A DNA stretch of 27,121 nucleotides, taken from the IMG/VR virus record IMGVR_UViG_3300008113_001458, positions 1 through 27,121 of that record; one strand, written 5' to 3'. The notes beneath the pieces are model-generated. The model had not been told where the DNA came from. It made no database searches and saw only the letters and a program-made list of their open reading frames with translations. The stretch's first letter is position 1; every line of letters begins with the position of its first letter. A program made the translations under genes and the position numbers. This document shows, in pieces, positions 7,216 to 15,474 of this stretch. The stretch is from a virus.

Positions 7216-7543
7216 ATATATTCCAGACAAATGGGTAGTTGTAAAAATTACCAGCGATAAGTTTGCGCCTGTCTATAAAGTATTTGCTTGTTGGTATGGT
7301 GGATGGGCTGGCTCTGATTCTTGGAAACTTAATAGTGGAATTACAAGAGCATATGAGGACGGAAATTGTTTTATGTTTGATGGAAGTAGTGGGTCTACAT
7401 ATATTTGCCATAAATCAAGTTACGGTAGCAATGCGTATGGCGCTGGTGTTCTACAAAATATGATTAGTAATGCATCAACGAATGGTATTGCTATTGAGAT
7501 TCTACCAGAGGACACTAATTTTTTGGAGTTGAATTATGACTGA
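7208..7543 (+). CDS. conserved phage protein, unknown function, 111 aa
   Basis: I choose ATG 7208 (MSEYIPDKWVVVKI) over the in-frame GTG at 7199 because AGGGTGGG precedes it at SD distance. The protein is mostly beta, rich in Gly, Ser, Trp and Tyr (WYGGWAGSDSWKLNSG, GSSGSTYICHKSSYG). I recognise this as a recurrent small phage protein with unknown function. It overlaps both neighbours by 8 bases. Confidence 0.65.
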   Translation: MSEYIPDKWVVVKITSDKFAPVYKVFACWYGGWAGSDSWKLNSGITRAYEDGNCFMFDGSSGSTYICHKSSYGSNAYGAGVLQNMISNASTNGIAIEILPEDTNFLELNYD

Positions 7544-7727
7544 GATATTGGAGCAATCGTTTTTTCTTTCTGATGAATCAGCAAGGAAAACTGCTACCGT
7601 CTACAAACATATTGTGACAGGTAGTTATAATGTTGTCGTTAAGAGCGACACTGGAACAACTTATACTGCGCACTTTGATAATCGTGAAGACGCAGAAAAC
7701 TTTGCAGAGGATTGGGTATTACCATGA
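7536..7727 (+). CDS. unknown small protein, 63 aa
   Basis: It starts inside the end of the previous gene and its stop overlaps the next ATG (7724), so it sits in a coupled chain. The sequence looks like a beta-hairpin pair (YKHIVTGSYNVVVKSDTGTTYTAHFDNREDAENFAEDWV) ending in a helix, a shape common in small phage proteins. The SD is GGAG. No motif assigns a role. Confidence 0.55.
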   Translation: MTEILEQSFFLSDESARKTATVYKHIVTGSYNVVVKSDTGTTYTAHFDNREDAENFAEDWVLP

Positions 7728-8170
7728 GTAAAAATAGTTGGCTTCTTGAAGTTGAGCAAGCACCAGACGGTGAGTACTTCATTCAATTACCTGAAGATTG
7801 TCTAGAACAATCTGGTTTTAAAATTGGAGACGAACTTGATTGGAAAGACAATGGTGATGGGAGTTGGACTTTGACAAAGAAAGAAGATAAAGTTTGGGTA
7901 ATGGTTGATTGTATTCAATCTTACCGTATGCGCTATATGGTTCAAGCGCCAGCATCTAATCCTGAATGGGCACTAGATACTGTTACTATGAATGAAGCGA
8001 AAGAGTTTTCGCAAGAAGCGTTACCTGAGCAAATCTTTAGTCACCGTATTGTGACAGAGGAAGAAGCGTTGCAGATTTGCGACCAAGATAACGACTACTC
8101 TAGATCTTGGGATGACGAAAAGAAAGTTGAAGTATTCTTTACCAAAGAGGGAGAGACACGTGACTACTAA
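7724..8170 (+). CDS. AbrB/MazE-like N-terminal domain protein, 148 aa
   Basis: I use ATG 7724 and not the in-frame TTG 7712. Residues about 4-50 (SWLLEVEQAPDGEYFIQLPE then a Gly-Asp-x-Leu strand, ending WTLTKK) read like the swapped-hairpin SpoVT-AbrB/MazE DNA-binding domain. A C-terminal domain (about 55-148) contains VWVMVDCIQSYRMRYMVQAP and an acidic tail, known to me from other phages without function. A DNA-binding regulator is possible. No toxin partner lies next to it. Confidence 0.55.
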   Translation: MSKNSWLLEVEQAPDGEYFIQLPEDCLEQSGFKIGDELDWKDNGDGSWTLTKKEDKVWVMVDCIQSYRMRYMVQAPASNPEWALDTVTMNEAKEFSQEALPEQIFSHRIVTEEEALQICDQDNDYSRSWDDEKKVEVFFTKEGETRDY

Positions 8171-8405
8171 GTACACCTTCAAACAAGAGTATACTGGTTT
8201 TTCTGGCTTGTCATATTCAAGTCCACCATCTACAGTAACAATGGAAATTAATGGAGATTTAAACCTTGCTCAACTGTTAGAAAGGTTTGAGGATTTTCTA
8301 AAGGGATCTGGGTTTGGGTTTGAGGGACATCTTGACTTTGTTGTTGATGACCCTGAACCAGTACAACACTCTGGTTTTTATTTTGACGAAGATAGAAATA
8401 AATGA
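8160..8405 (+). CDS. unknown small protein, 81 aa
   Basis: I start it at GTG 8160, preceded by GGAGAG at SD distance and overlapping the upstream stop by 11 bases. An ATG at 8112 in the same frame would add 16 basic residues encoded inside the upstream gene and has no SD. The C-terminal half holds a predicted helix, LAQLLERFEDFLKGSGFGFEG, and the tail is acidic. Function unknown. Confidence 0.55.
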   Translation: MTTKYTFKQEYTGFSGLSYSSPPSTVTMEINGDLNLAQLLERFEDFLKGSGFGFEGHLDFVVDDPEPVQHSGFYFDEDRNK

Positions 8406-9082
8406 AAGTTTACATAAACAATTATAGATACCATTGGCTTTCTCCTTATACAATTATGGAGAAGGTGCTGTTCTGGAAAAAGTGGACTGACCCAGAGTTC
8501 GATCTATACGATGATAAGAACGACAAGTATACTGACTGGTTGGTTAAACCTATGCAGGCAGTACAGAAAGTTCTTGACGCCATCCACCCAAAAATTGATT
8601 ATGTGAAAATTGATAAGTGGGATACTTGGAATATGGACGGCACACTGTCTAGAATTATTCTACCAATGTTAAAACAACTTCAAGCAACTAAACATGGGTC
8701 GCCTTTGGTTGATGATGAGGATGTTCCCGAAGAACTTCGCAGCACTTCTGCGCCAGCAAAAGAAAATGAATGGGATACTGACGGTAACCATTTCAAGCGT
8801 TGGGACTGGGTAATGGATGAACTTATTTGGACATTCGAACAACTTCATCCTGACTATGATTGGGAAGAACAATATTATTCTGGTGAGCATGATACTTCTT
8901 GGGTTAAGACTGATAAGACTTATCCAAATCCAGATACAGGAAAAGAAGAAGCAACGTATCAAATGAAAGAAGGACCAAAGCATACTTTCAAGATTGATCG
9001 TGACGGTATGGAAAAACATCAACTAAGAATTAACAACGGACTCCGTCTGTTTGGTAAATACTATCAAGGATTATGGGATTAA
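8402..9082 (+). CDS. conserved phage protein, unknown function, 226 aa
   Basis: Blocks such as VKIDKWDTWNMDGTLSRIIL, PLVDDEDVPEELRSTSAP and HFKRWDWVMDELIWTFEQL are ones I recognise from many T4-like and other phages, always as a conserved protein without assigned function. The Trp- and acid-rich character suggests a folded cytoplasmic protein; no membrane segment. The ATG overlaps the previous stop by 4 bases. It is followed by the MazG-like gene 1 base after the stop. Confidence 0.7.
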   Translation: MKVYINNYRYHWLSPYTIMEKVLFWKKWTDPEFDLYDDKNDKYTDWLVKPMQAVQKVLDAIHPKIDYVKIDKWDTWNMDGTLSRIILPMLKQLQATKHGSPLVDDEDVPEELRSTSAPAKENEWDTDGNHFKRWDWVMDELIWTFEQLHPDYDWEEQYYSGEHDTSWVKTDKTYPNPDTGKEEATYQMKEGPKHTFKIDRDGMEKHQLRINNGLRLFGKYYQGLWD

Positions 9083-9083
9083 T

Positions 9084-9461
9084 ATGAGCAAAGTTTTTAC
9101 AGACGTAGGTGTATTTTTAAAAGCGTGTGGACAAAACTATCCATCGCAACCAGACCCAAAGGTTTCTGATTTAGCAGAACTTTATAAGAAACTTATTAAA
9201 GAAGAAGTTGAAGAATTTTGGGAAGCAGAAGCAGCGAGTGATGATGCTGAACAATTAGATGCTTGCTTCGATATGATTTGGGTTATTGTTGGATACATGT
9301 ATGCACGTGGATGGAACCCAAATCTCGCTTGGGATGAGGGAGCAAAATCTAACCTCGCTAAGATTGATTCTATGACAGGTAAGGTTATTCGTAGGGAAGA
9401 TGGAAAGATCCTTAAACCAGAAGGCTGGCAACCACCAGACTTCACCAAATTTGTGAGGTAA
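9084..9461 (+). CDS. MazG-like all-alpha NTP pyrophosphohydrolase
   Basis: The metal-binding pattern EExxE ... ExxD is visible: Glu40-Glu41-x-x-Glu44, then Glu56-x-x-Asp59 with Asp63 on the next turn (EQLDACFDMIWV). At 125 aa it is a single all-alpha domain. The start is ATG 9084; the frame extends upstream to 9051 without an SD. Known members hydrolyse NTPs, dUTP or ppGpp-like nucleotides; phage MazG proteins are proposed to adjust nucleotide pools or alarmone signalling. The exact substrate is not shown here. Confidence 0.75.
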   Translation: MSKVFTDVGVFLKACGQNYPSQPDPKVSDLAELYKKLIKEEVEEFWEAEAASDDAEQLDACFDMIWVIVGYMYARGWNPNLAWDEGAKSNLAKIDSMTGKVIRREDGKILKPEGWQPPDFTKFVR

Positions 9462-9463
9462 TT

Positions 9464-9877
9464 ATGATTGACTGCATGATTATTGGAGACAGCATTGCTG
9501 TTGGAACTTCAATGGCACGTAAAGAATGTGTTTCCTATGCTAAGGGTGGGTGGAATAGTTGGCAGTGGAATAAAGATTATCTTACCAAGGCATCTAGTCA
9601 ACCAGCGAAGACACTAATCATTTCGCTTGGTGCCAATGACCACAAGGGTGTGAAGACAGAAGCGGAACTACGCAAGATGCGATCTACTGTTAAAGCGGAT
9701 CGTGTATTTTGGATTAGTCTTGGCAAAGATCGCAAACAAGAACAGATGGCAGCTATCACAAAGATTGCTGCTGAATATGGTGATACTATTATCCCACGAC
9801 CAGAAGATCATATGAGTACAGATAAAATTCATCCTACTGGTAAGGGTTATAAGATTATAGGTGAAGCAACAAAATGA
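9464..9877 (+). CDS. SGNH/GDSL-family hydrolase
   Basis: Family blocks I, III and V are present: GDS with nucleophile Ser10 (IIGDSIAVG), GAND with Asn57, and Asp119-x-x-His122 (TDKIHP). The 137-aa length is minimal for the fold. Known members are esterases or acyl/acetyl hydrolases; in phages they may act on host surface glycans or peptidoglycan acetyl groups. No signal peptide is visible, so a cytoplasmic or particle-borne role is more likely than Sec export. It overlaps the next gene by 4 bases. Confidence 0.75.
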   Translation: MIDCMIIGDSIAVGTSMARKECVSYAKGGWNSWQWNKDYLTKASSQPAKTLIISLGANDHKGVKTEAELRKMRSTVKADRVFWISLGKDRKQEQMAAITKIAAEYGDTIIPRPEDHMSTDKIHPTGKGYKIIGEATK

Positions 9878-10380
9878 TTACGGTTTACTTGGACATGGAC
9901 GGAGTCGTCTGTAACTTTCAGGAAAAGTTTGAGGTTCTCAAACCAGCTGGAGTTAAATACGACAAAGACATTTTTGCTAAAGCAGTTATGGAAGGTAAGA
10001 TCTTTGAGGATCTAAACTGGATGCCAAACGGTAGGCGATTGATCAACCACGTTCGTACACTACAGGGTGTTAAAGTTGAGATGCTTACCTCAGTAGGCAC
10101 ACCTCGTACCGAACAAGGCGCAGAAGCAGCAAGACAAAAGACTGTTTGGTTGAAGCGTCATGGTATTGACTATCATCCAAACTTTGTGAAGATGTTTAGC
10201 GAGAAAAAGAAATATGCTACACCTATGTCTATTCTGATTGATGATAGACCTGACTGCGCATTACCTTTTACGGAAGCAGGTGGTCATGGTATTCTTCATG
10301 ATGATAAGCATATGGATAAAACACTTGCAACTTTAGATAGTCTTGTCTTGCAGTTGAAGGCAATCAATGCAAAAAGTTAG
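9874..10380 (+). CDS. HAD-superfamily 5'(3')-deoxyribonucleotidase-like phosphatase
   Basis: Motif I is DMDGVV (Asp7, Asp9), motif II is MLTSVG near residue 70, and motif IV is ILIDDRPDC near 125. The overall length of 168 aa and the small helical cap match 5'(3')-deoxyribonucleotidases. The role would be dephosphorylating (deoxy)nucleotides, which fits the neighbouring MazG-like gene. It is coupled to the SGNH gene by an ATGA overlap and overlaps the next small gene by 14 bases. Confidence 0.72.
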   Translation: MITVYLDMDGVVCNFQEKFEVLKPAGVKYDKDIFAKAVMEGKIFEDLNWMPNGRRLINHVRTLQGVKVEMLTSVGTPRTEQGAEAARQKTVWLKRHGIDYHPNFVKMFSEKKKYATPMSILIDDRPDCALPFTEAGGHGILHDDKHMDKTLATLDSLVLQLKAINAKS

Positions 10381-10567
10381 ATTCTGGTTAATATGGGCTA
10401 GAGCTACGGGACATCTGATGGGTCATACTGATGATGACAAACCAGATGTTCCAATTTTAACTTTGCGAGAAGCAAAGATTGCCTTGCTTTTAAAGACGTT
10501 TTGGGTTATAATACATATTATAACTTGCTTTTTTATTATTGCTAATTTCTTTGTGACACATTTTTAA
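10367..10567 (+). CDS. small membrane protein, 66 aa
   Basis: The N-terminal half is polar and contains a HTDDDKPDVP stretch; residues about 38-63 form one strong hydrophobic helix (LLLKTFWVIIHIITCFFIIA). The predicted topology is a single span near the C-terminus. The start is inside the end of the nucleotidase gene. I do not recognise it. It ends 1 base before the next gene. Confidence 0.5.
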   Translation: MQKVRFWLIWARATGHLMGHTDDDKPDVPILTLREAKIALLLKTFWVIIHIITCFFIIANFFVTHF

Positions 10568-10568
10568 T

Positions 10569-11201
10569 ATGAACATCTTTTATCTAAACGAAAACCCTAA
10601 ACAATGTGCTGAAGAACATCTAGACAAACACTGTGTTAAGATGATTCTTGAGTATGCTCAACTTCTTTCAACTGCTCATCGAATCCTTGATGGGAAAGTT
10701 TATGAAGCGTTGACTGAAGGTGGACGTAAAATTAAACGATGGAAACTTGACAACCATAATCTAGAAACTCTTTTATTTAAAGCGTCGCATGTTAGCCACC
10801 CATCTGCTATCTGGTGTCGAGCCAATGTTCAAAACTATATGTGGCTTGCTGAACTGTTAGAGTGGTGCTGTGCTGAATATACACATCGCTACGGAAAGGT
10901 TCACAGCGTTGAGCATTCAGGTTTAATGCAGTCACTCAAGAACAACTTCCCAAAGAATCTACCTATTGGCGAGTTTACTGAACCGACCCCTGCTATGCCA
11001 GATGATTGCAAAATTGCTGGTGATTCTTTGGCATCATATCAAAAGTATTACATTGAAAAGAAACGACTTTTTGCTAAGTGGACTAATCGCCCAATGCCTT
11101 CTTGGTTCAGCGAAGGACTAAATAAAATTAATGAAGCGTGTTATATAGAGCATGATACGAAACGTAATAGAATTATATCAATGTCAACTGAACTTATGTG
11201 A
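10569..11201 (+). CDS. conserved phage protein, unknown function, 210 aa
   Basis: The N-terminus, CAEEHLDKHCVKMILEYAQL, and the blocks HPSAIWCRANVQNY and PTPAMPDDCK are ones I know from many large tailed phages, where the protein remains uncharacterised. Paired His/Asp/Cys residues (HLDKHC) could bind metal. The protein is helical with no membrane segment. It lies 1 base after the small membrane protein and just ahead of the FmdB-like gene. Confidence 0.65.
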   Translation: MNIFYLNENPKQCAEEHLDKHCVKMILEYAQLLSTAHRILDGKVYEALTEGGRKIKRWKLDNHNLETLLFKASHVSHPSAIWCRANVQNYMWLAELLEWCCAEYTHRYGKVHSVEHSGLMQSLKNNFPKNLPIGEFTEPTPAMPDDCKIAGDSLASYQKYYIEKKRLFAKWTNRPMPSWFSEGLNKINEACYIEHDTKRNRIISMSTELM

Positions 11202-11212
11202 GGAGAAGTTGT

Positions 11213-11455
11213 TTGCCAACTTACACATTTAAAGATACCAAAACTGGAGAAGTCTTCGATAAGCTGATGAAAATTAGCGAACGAGAAGAATATCTAAAAA
11301 CAAATCCCCATATCGAAAGTGTTCTCGCAGCACCAAATCTAGTCGATCCCATTCGTCTAGGTGGTCTGCGTCCACCTTCAGGTTTTAAGGAGGTTCTCAA
11401 AAACATTCACGAACGATCACCAGGAAGTCAGTTAAAAAATAACGGAAATATTTAA
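11213..11455 (+). CDS. FmdB-like protein lacking the zinc cysteines, 80 aa
   Basis: I use TTG 11213, with AGGAG at 11201-11205, because it gives the family N-terminus MPTYTF; the in-frame GTG 11198 has no SD. FmdB-type phage proteins usually carry a CxxC zinc ribbon after this start. Here the sequence is KDTKTGEVF with no Cys anywhere. The rest (LMKISEREEYLKTNPHIESV ... SGFKEVLKNIHER) matches the form I recall from T4-like phages. The function of the family is unclear. Confidence 0.6.
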   Translation: MPTYTFKDTKTGEVFDKLMKISEREEYLKTNPHIESVLAAPNLVDPIRLGGLRPPSGFKEVLKNIHERSPGSQLKNNGNI

Positions 11456-11466
11456 AGGATTCAACA

Positions 11467-12255
11467 ATGGCAAAAAGAGCACCACAAGCTCCATCGGACC
11501 AAGAGTTTGTACTTCAAGATAATAATAAGCCAGACGCAAGATTAAAAACGGTGAATAATTCTTTAAGAATAAGAATAGATGATTTAAAAACCTTTGCACC
11601 ACTTACCGCAAATCAAAAATTATTTTATGACGCATATAAGCGTGGTGATTATTTTGTTGCATTACATGGTGTAGCAGGTACTGGTAAAACATTTATTGCT
11701 TTGTATAAAGCACTTGAAGAAGTATTAGATAAGAGTAATCCTTTTAACAAAATTATTATTGTTAGATCTGCTGTTCCTTCAAGAGAGGTTGGACATTTAC
11801 CAGGAGATCTTGATGAAAAAACTGAAATCTACAGACAACCATATCAGCAGATTTGCGAAACATTATTTGGTCGCAAAGAAGCGTATAATAGGTTAGAAGA
11901 ACAAGGACACATTGAGTTTATTTCTACATCATTTATTCGAGGTATGTCTTTCGATGATGCAATCATTATTGTTGATGAGATGCAGAACTTGACATACGAA
12001 GAAATCGATACAGTTATGACACGTGTTGGTTATCGCTCGAAGATTATTTGGTGTGGTGATTATCGCCAAACCGATCTAAATAAAAAGAAGAATGATATGT
12101 CTGGCATTCTAAAATTTTTTGATATCGCTATGCACATGGGTGCGTTTACCCGAATTGAATTTTCTCCAGACGACATCGTCCGCAGTAGTTTAGTCAAAGA
12201 CTATATTGTTGCGAAACTCAAATACGAAGATAAAATCGAAAACCAAAAGGGGTAG
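11467..12255 (+). CDS. phoH: PhoH-like P-loop ATPase
   Basis: Walker A is GVAGTGKT (68-75), Walker B is IIIVDEMQN (about 165-173) and a sensor-like CGDYRQTD follows. At 262 aa it is the size of phage PhoH proteins, with a short variable N-terminus. PhoH is common in marine phages; proposed roles involve RNA metabolism or phosphate stress but are not settled. Its ATG lies 11 bases after the FmdB-like gene and its stop 2 bases before the endolysin. Confidence 0.88.
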   Translation: MAKRAPQAPSDQEFVLQDNNKPDARLKTVNNSLRIRIDDLKTFAPLTANQKLFYDAYKRGDYFVALHGVAGTGKTFIALYKALEEVLDKSNPFNKIIIVRSAVPSREVGHLPGDLDEKTEIYRQPYQQICETLFGRKEAYNRLEEQGHIEFISTSFIRGMSFDDAIIIVDEMQNLTYEEIDTVMTRVGYRSKIIWCGDYRQTDLNKKKNDMSGILKFFDIAMHMGAFTRIEFSPDDIVRSSLVKDYIVAKLKYEDKIENQKG

Positions 12256-12257
12256 AG

Positions 12258-13100
12258 ATGCAAGTAACAGCCGACCTGATTAAGCAAACTTGTAAGAACA
12301 ATAAAGCGCCAGCAGATCTTGCTGCTGCTCTTAACAAAGTGCTTGACAAATATCAAATCAATACAACAAACCGTCTAGCAGGTTTTCTTGCTCAGTGTGG
12401 TCATGAGTCAATGGACTTTACTACATTGAAAGAGAACTTGAATTATGGCGCAAAGGGTTTGATGGGAACATTTAAGAAGTATTTCCCAGACGAAGCTACT
12501 GCGTTAAAATATGAACGTAAGCCAGAGATGATTGCCAACCGTGTATACGCAAGTCGCATGGGTAATGGTGATGAAGCATCAGGCGAAGGTTTTAAATTCC
12601 GTGGACGTGGCGCTATTCAGTTGACTGGTAAAGACAACTACACTAGATTCGCAGCAGCAATCGGTAAGTCTATTGATGAAACCATTGCATACCTAGAAAC
12701 ACTTGATGGTGCTATTGAATCTGCTTGCTGGTTCTGGAAGACAAATGGTCTAAACGAGATCTGTGATAAAGACGATATCGTTCTAATGACTAAGCGTATC
12801 AATGGTGGTACTATTGGTCTTGAGGATCGCACCAATCACTACAAACACAACAAAGCAGTTCTTGGTGGTGGACATGCACCTGCGCCAGCTGACGATTCAG
12901 TAACTGAAGTTGTATTAGAACTATGTAAGATTGGAAGCAAGAACGCTACAGTTAAATTGATCCAAGAGAAACTTGGTTTAACTGCTGATGGCGATTTTGG
13001 TCCAGGAACAGAGAAGGCAGTTAAAGCATGGCAAGCAGCCAATGGTTTGACAGCTGATGGTATTGTTGGTCCAGCGACTATTAAGAAAATGTTAGGATAA
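12258..13100 (+). CDS. GH19-type endolysin with C-terminal peptidoglycan-binding domain
   Basis: Residues about 1-195 form a GH19 (chitinase-like lysozyme) domain: FLAQCGHESMDFTTLKENLN carries the catalytic Glu in the HES motif, and FRGRGAIQLTGKDNY is the family's second block. After an Ala/Pro linker (about 205-215), residues about 222-280 form a PG_binding_1 repeat domain (LGLTADGDFGPGTEKAVKAW, GLTADGIVGPATIKKM). It should cleave cell-wall glycan at lysis. No signal peptide is present, so release would depend on a holin. The start has a GGGGTAGAG region as SD. Confidence 0.85.
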   Translation: MQVTADLIKQTCKNNKAPADLAAALNKVLDKYQINTTNRLAGFLAQCGHESMDFTTLKENLNYGAKGLMGTFKKYFPDEATALKYERKPEMIANRVYASRMGNGDEASGEGFKFRGRGAIQLTGKDNYTRFAAAIGKSIDETIAYLETLDGAIESACWFWKTNGLNEICDKDDIVLMTKRINGGTIGLEDRTNHYKHNKAVLGGGHAPAPADDSVTEVVLELCKIGSKNATVKLIQEKLGLTADGDFGPGTEKAVKAWQAANGLTADGIVGPATIKKMLG

Positions 13101-13102
13101 AA

Positions 13103-13756
13103 TTGATTACACATATTCGTCATGATATTCCCAAACTTGAACGTATCACCGCTCCCGATGGATCGAGAGTATATGCGACTCCATCGGGTAAATCCTATCC
13201 TTCCGTCACAACCGTCACAGGATTGCTTGGAAAAGCAGCAATCATCGCATGGAGAAAACGAGTCGGAGAAGCCGAAGCAAACAGAATCTCAACAGCAGCA
13301 GCTAACCGAGGAACGAGAATTCACACTCTTTGCGAATCATTTCTCAAGAATGAATCCGTTGAACCCGACATGTTTGACCACCACACGTGGAATTCAATCT
13401 TACCTGAGTTGTCAAAGATTAACAATGTCCACGCACTCGAAACACCACTTTACTCTGACCATCTAGAAGTTGCAGGAACAGTTGACTGTATTGCAGAATA
13501 TGATTCCAAGTTATCTGTGATTGACTTCAAGACATCAAAGAGAGTAAAATCAAGGGACGATATTCATAACTACTTTATGCAGTGTGCTGCATACGCAGTA
13601 GCCTTTGAAGAACGAACAAAAATTCCTGTTGGCCATCTAGTTATTATTATGGCAGTTGATGACCATGAGCCACTTATCTTTAAAGAGAAACGTGACACGT
13701 GGATTAATAAGTTTATTGAAGTAAGAGAGCAATACCGAAGCATTAATGGACGCTAA
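13103..13756 (+). CDS. RecB/MGME1-like PD-(D/E)XK exonuclease
   Basis: The start is TTG 13103, with AGGA at 13094-13097. Motifs in order: RGTRIH (His74), LEVAGTVDCI (Asp128), VIDFKTSKR (Asp141-x-Lys143), and QCAAYA (Gln160, Tyr164), the RecB-type nuclease set. At 217 aa there is no helicase part, so it resembles stand-alone exonucleases of the MGME1/Cas4 kind. Likely roles are DNA end processing or host DNA breakdown. It is the last gene before the noncoding gap of 105 bases that carries the ahp promoter region. Confidence 0.75.
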   Translation: MITHIRHDIPKLERITAPDGSRVYATPSGKSYPSVTTVTGLLGKAAIIAWRKRVGEAEANRISTAAANRGTRIHTLCESFLKNESVEPDMFDHHTWNSILPELSKINNVHALETPLYSDHLEVAGTVDCIAEYDSKLSVIDFKTSKRVKSRDDIHNYFMQCAAYAVAFEERTKIPVGHLVIIMAVDDHEPLIFKEKRDTWINKFIEVREQYRSINGR

Positions 13757-13796
13757 TGACACTCATTTAAAAATATTATGAGAATTTGAAGCACGA

Positions 13797-13836
13797 TTGA
13801 TGTTAGTTATGACTAAGTATTATAGGGGTAACCCTA
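13797..13836 (+). promoter_or_regulatory. weak promoter plus 5'UTR hairpin before ahpC
   Basis: TTGATG (13797-13802) and TATTAT (13818-13823) form a sigma70-like pair with short 15-bp spacing. TAGGG-GTAA-CCCTA (13823-13836) is a small hairpin with a GNRA-type loop. The rest of the 13757-13861 gap is AT-rich, with the SD AAAGGAAA just before ATG 13862. Confidence 0.35.
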
Positions 13837-13861
13837 AATTTTGATTTGAAAGGAAATTTAA

Positions 13862-14404
13862 ATGAAAACAGTTGGTGATAAATTAGAAGCGTTTGTTGTT
13901 ACTGGTGTCAAACCTGGACAACCAGCAGATGCTTTTTTCGATATTACAGAAAAGTCTTTTGAAGGAAAGTGGAAAGTAATCGTCTATTATCCTAAAGACT
14001 TCACCTTTGTCTGCCCAACAGAAATTGTTGCGTACGATAAATTATTCCAAGATTTTGCCGATCGTGATGCAGTCTTATTGACAGGTAGCACTGACAATGA
14101 GTTCTGTAAAGTGGCATGGCAAAATGCTCACGAAGATCTAAAGAAAATCAAACACATTCAGTTCGCTGACACATCTCGTGATTGGGATAAATCTTTGATT
14201 GAGCAGTTGGGTGTGTTCTATGCACCTGCTGGCGCAGCACTTCGTGCTACTTTTATTGTTGACCCAGAGAATGTTATTCAACACGTTACTGTTAACAACT
14301 TGAATGTTGGTCGCAGCCCAGATGAAACTCTACGTATCCTTGATGCGTTGCAAACTGGTGAACTTTGCGCATGCAACCGTAAAGTTGGTGGAGAGACTTT
14401 GTAA
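13862..14404 (+). CDS. ahpC: AhpC-type 2-Cys peroxiredoxin
   Basis: It reduces peroxides through Cys51 in DFTFVCPTEI. The C-terminus, GELCACNRKVGGETL, contributes Cys169 and Cys171; the CxC pair resembles mycobacterial AhpC, which is recycled by AhpD and not by AhpF. At 180 aa it is nearly full length for this subtype. It opens a compact unit with a class II aldolase-like gene (1-base overlap) and an AhpD-like gene, so the phage appears to carry both peroxidase and its reductant adaptor. Codon use does not obviously differ from the neighbours. Confidence 0.9.
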   Translation: MKTVGDKLEAFVVTGVKPGQPADAFFDITEKSFEGKWKVIVYYPKDFTFVCPTEIVAYDKLFQDFADRDAVLLTGSTDNEFCKVAWQNAHEDLKKIKHIQFADTSRDWDKSLIEQLGVFYAPAGAALRATFIVDPENVIQHVTVNNLNVGRSPDETLRILDALQTGELCACNRKVGGETL

Positions 14405-15060
14405 TGTTAGAAACTATTTGCGATACGATGGTCGAAGCATACCGTCGCAACTGGATTACCAGTCGTGATGGTAATGTTAGTATTCGCCATCACGATCGTG
14501 ATCATTTTTATATTACACCGAGTGGTGTTCGTAAACAAACATTACAACCAGATCAATTTAAGAAAATTAAAATCTGGCGCAGCATTAATAGTGGTGTAGG
14601 AACAGGTGTGTTTAACTATGCTCATGAAGAAATGGACTACACTGAAATTAGTGCCAAATTAAAACCATCTGGCGAAATCCCATTACACTTTGGATTACAA
14701 AAGGAAATGGGACAACACAAAGATGATGTTCGTGTGGTTATGCACTTCCACCCAACATACTGCGTTGCTGCAATGCATCGTGGTATCGAGTTGAGTAGCC
14801 TTGCTAATGACTTCCCAGAACTAAGTCGATACACTAAGGTTGCTGCTAATGTTGGTATTGTTCCACCTATTAGCCAAGAACTTGCTGATCAATGTTTTGA
14901 AAAGTTGAAGTTAGATAAAGAAGGTAATGTTTCTTACGACATCGTCGGAATTAATGGTCATGGAGTAGTTGCTATCGACACTAGTCCATGGAGAGCATTT
15001 GAACATATTGAACGATTGGAGCATATCTGTCAGATCGTTCTTTCATCGGGGACATATTAA
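14404..15060 (+). CDS. class II aldolase/adducin-family protein (MtnB/FucA-like)
   Basis: Class II aldolase blocks are present: SRDGNVSIR (20-28), ITPSGVRK (37-44), PSGEIPLHFG with Glu91 as likely catalytic acid, HFHP giving zinc ligands His114 and His116, and NGHGVVAID giving His186. Known members are sugar-phosphate aldolases, epimerases or methylthioribulose-phosphate dehydratases; the subfamily cannot be told by eye. At 218 aa the length is normal. It overlaps ahpC by the last base and abuts ahpD, so it is co-translated with a peroxide-defence pair. The link between aldolase and peroxide reduction is unexplained. Confidence 0.78.
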   Translation: MLETICDTMVEAYRRNWITSRDGNVSIRHHDRDHFYITPSGVRKQTLQPDQFKKIKIWRSINSGVGTGVFNYAHEEMDYTEISAKLKPSGEIPLHFGLQKEMGQHKDDVRVVMHFHPTYCVAAMHRGIELSSLANDFPELSRYTKVAANVGIVPPISQELADQCFEKLKLDKEGNVSYDIVGINGHGVVAIDTSPWRAFEHIERLEHICQIVLSSGTY

Positions 15061-15474
15061 ATGAGTTTTATTGAATCTGTTAAAGGTGTCTTTTCGTTGG
15101 CTGCGACTGGTAACGGTAAACTATTGGGTGCTCTCTTAGCAGATGCGCCAGTAGATGCAAATGCAGCGATGACTGCTGCCAGTTTAATGGCACAAAATAA
15201 CGTATGGTATCCTTACGTTGAAATGGCAGAAGACCCTGCTCTTGCTGGTCTACCTGCTCAACTTCGCATGAACGCAATCGCAACACACGGTGGTACAACT
15301 AAAGAACGATTTGAGGCATACTCACTTGCTGCTTCTATTGTTGGTAAGTGCCACTTCTGCGTTAAAGCGCATTACGAAGGACTAAAGAAAATGGGTTATA
15401 CTGTTGAGCAACTACGTGACATCGGTCGCATTGCTGCTGTTATGAACAGTATCGCTAAAGTCCTAAATAGTTAA
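15061..15474 (+). CDS. AhpD-like carboxymuconolactone decarboxylase-family protein
   Basis: The redox motif is Cys97-His-Phe-Cys100 in GKCHFCVKAHYEGL, with Glu85 twelve residues before Cys97 and His104 four after Cys100. That spacing matches the Glu118/Cys130/Cys133/His137 active site of mycobacterial AhpD. The protein is 137 aa, shorter than AhpD (about 175), and helical. AhpD recycles oxidised AhpC using lipoamide as electron source. Its position two genes after an AhpC with the matching CxC tail supports this role. The start directly follows the previous stop. The tmRNA gene begins within about 12 bases of its end. Confidence 0.8.
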   Translation: MSFIESVKGVFSLAATGNGKLLGALLADAPVDANAAMTAASLMAQNNVWYPYVEMAEDPALAGLPAQLRMNAIATHGGTTKERFEAYSLAASIVGKCHFCVKAHYEGLKKMGYTVEQLRDIGRIAAVMNSIAKVLNS

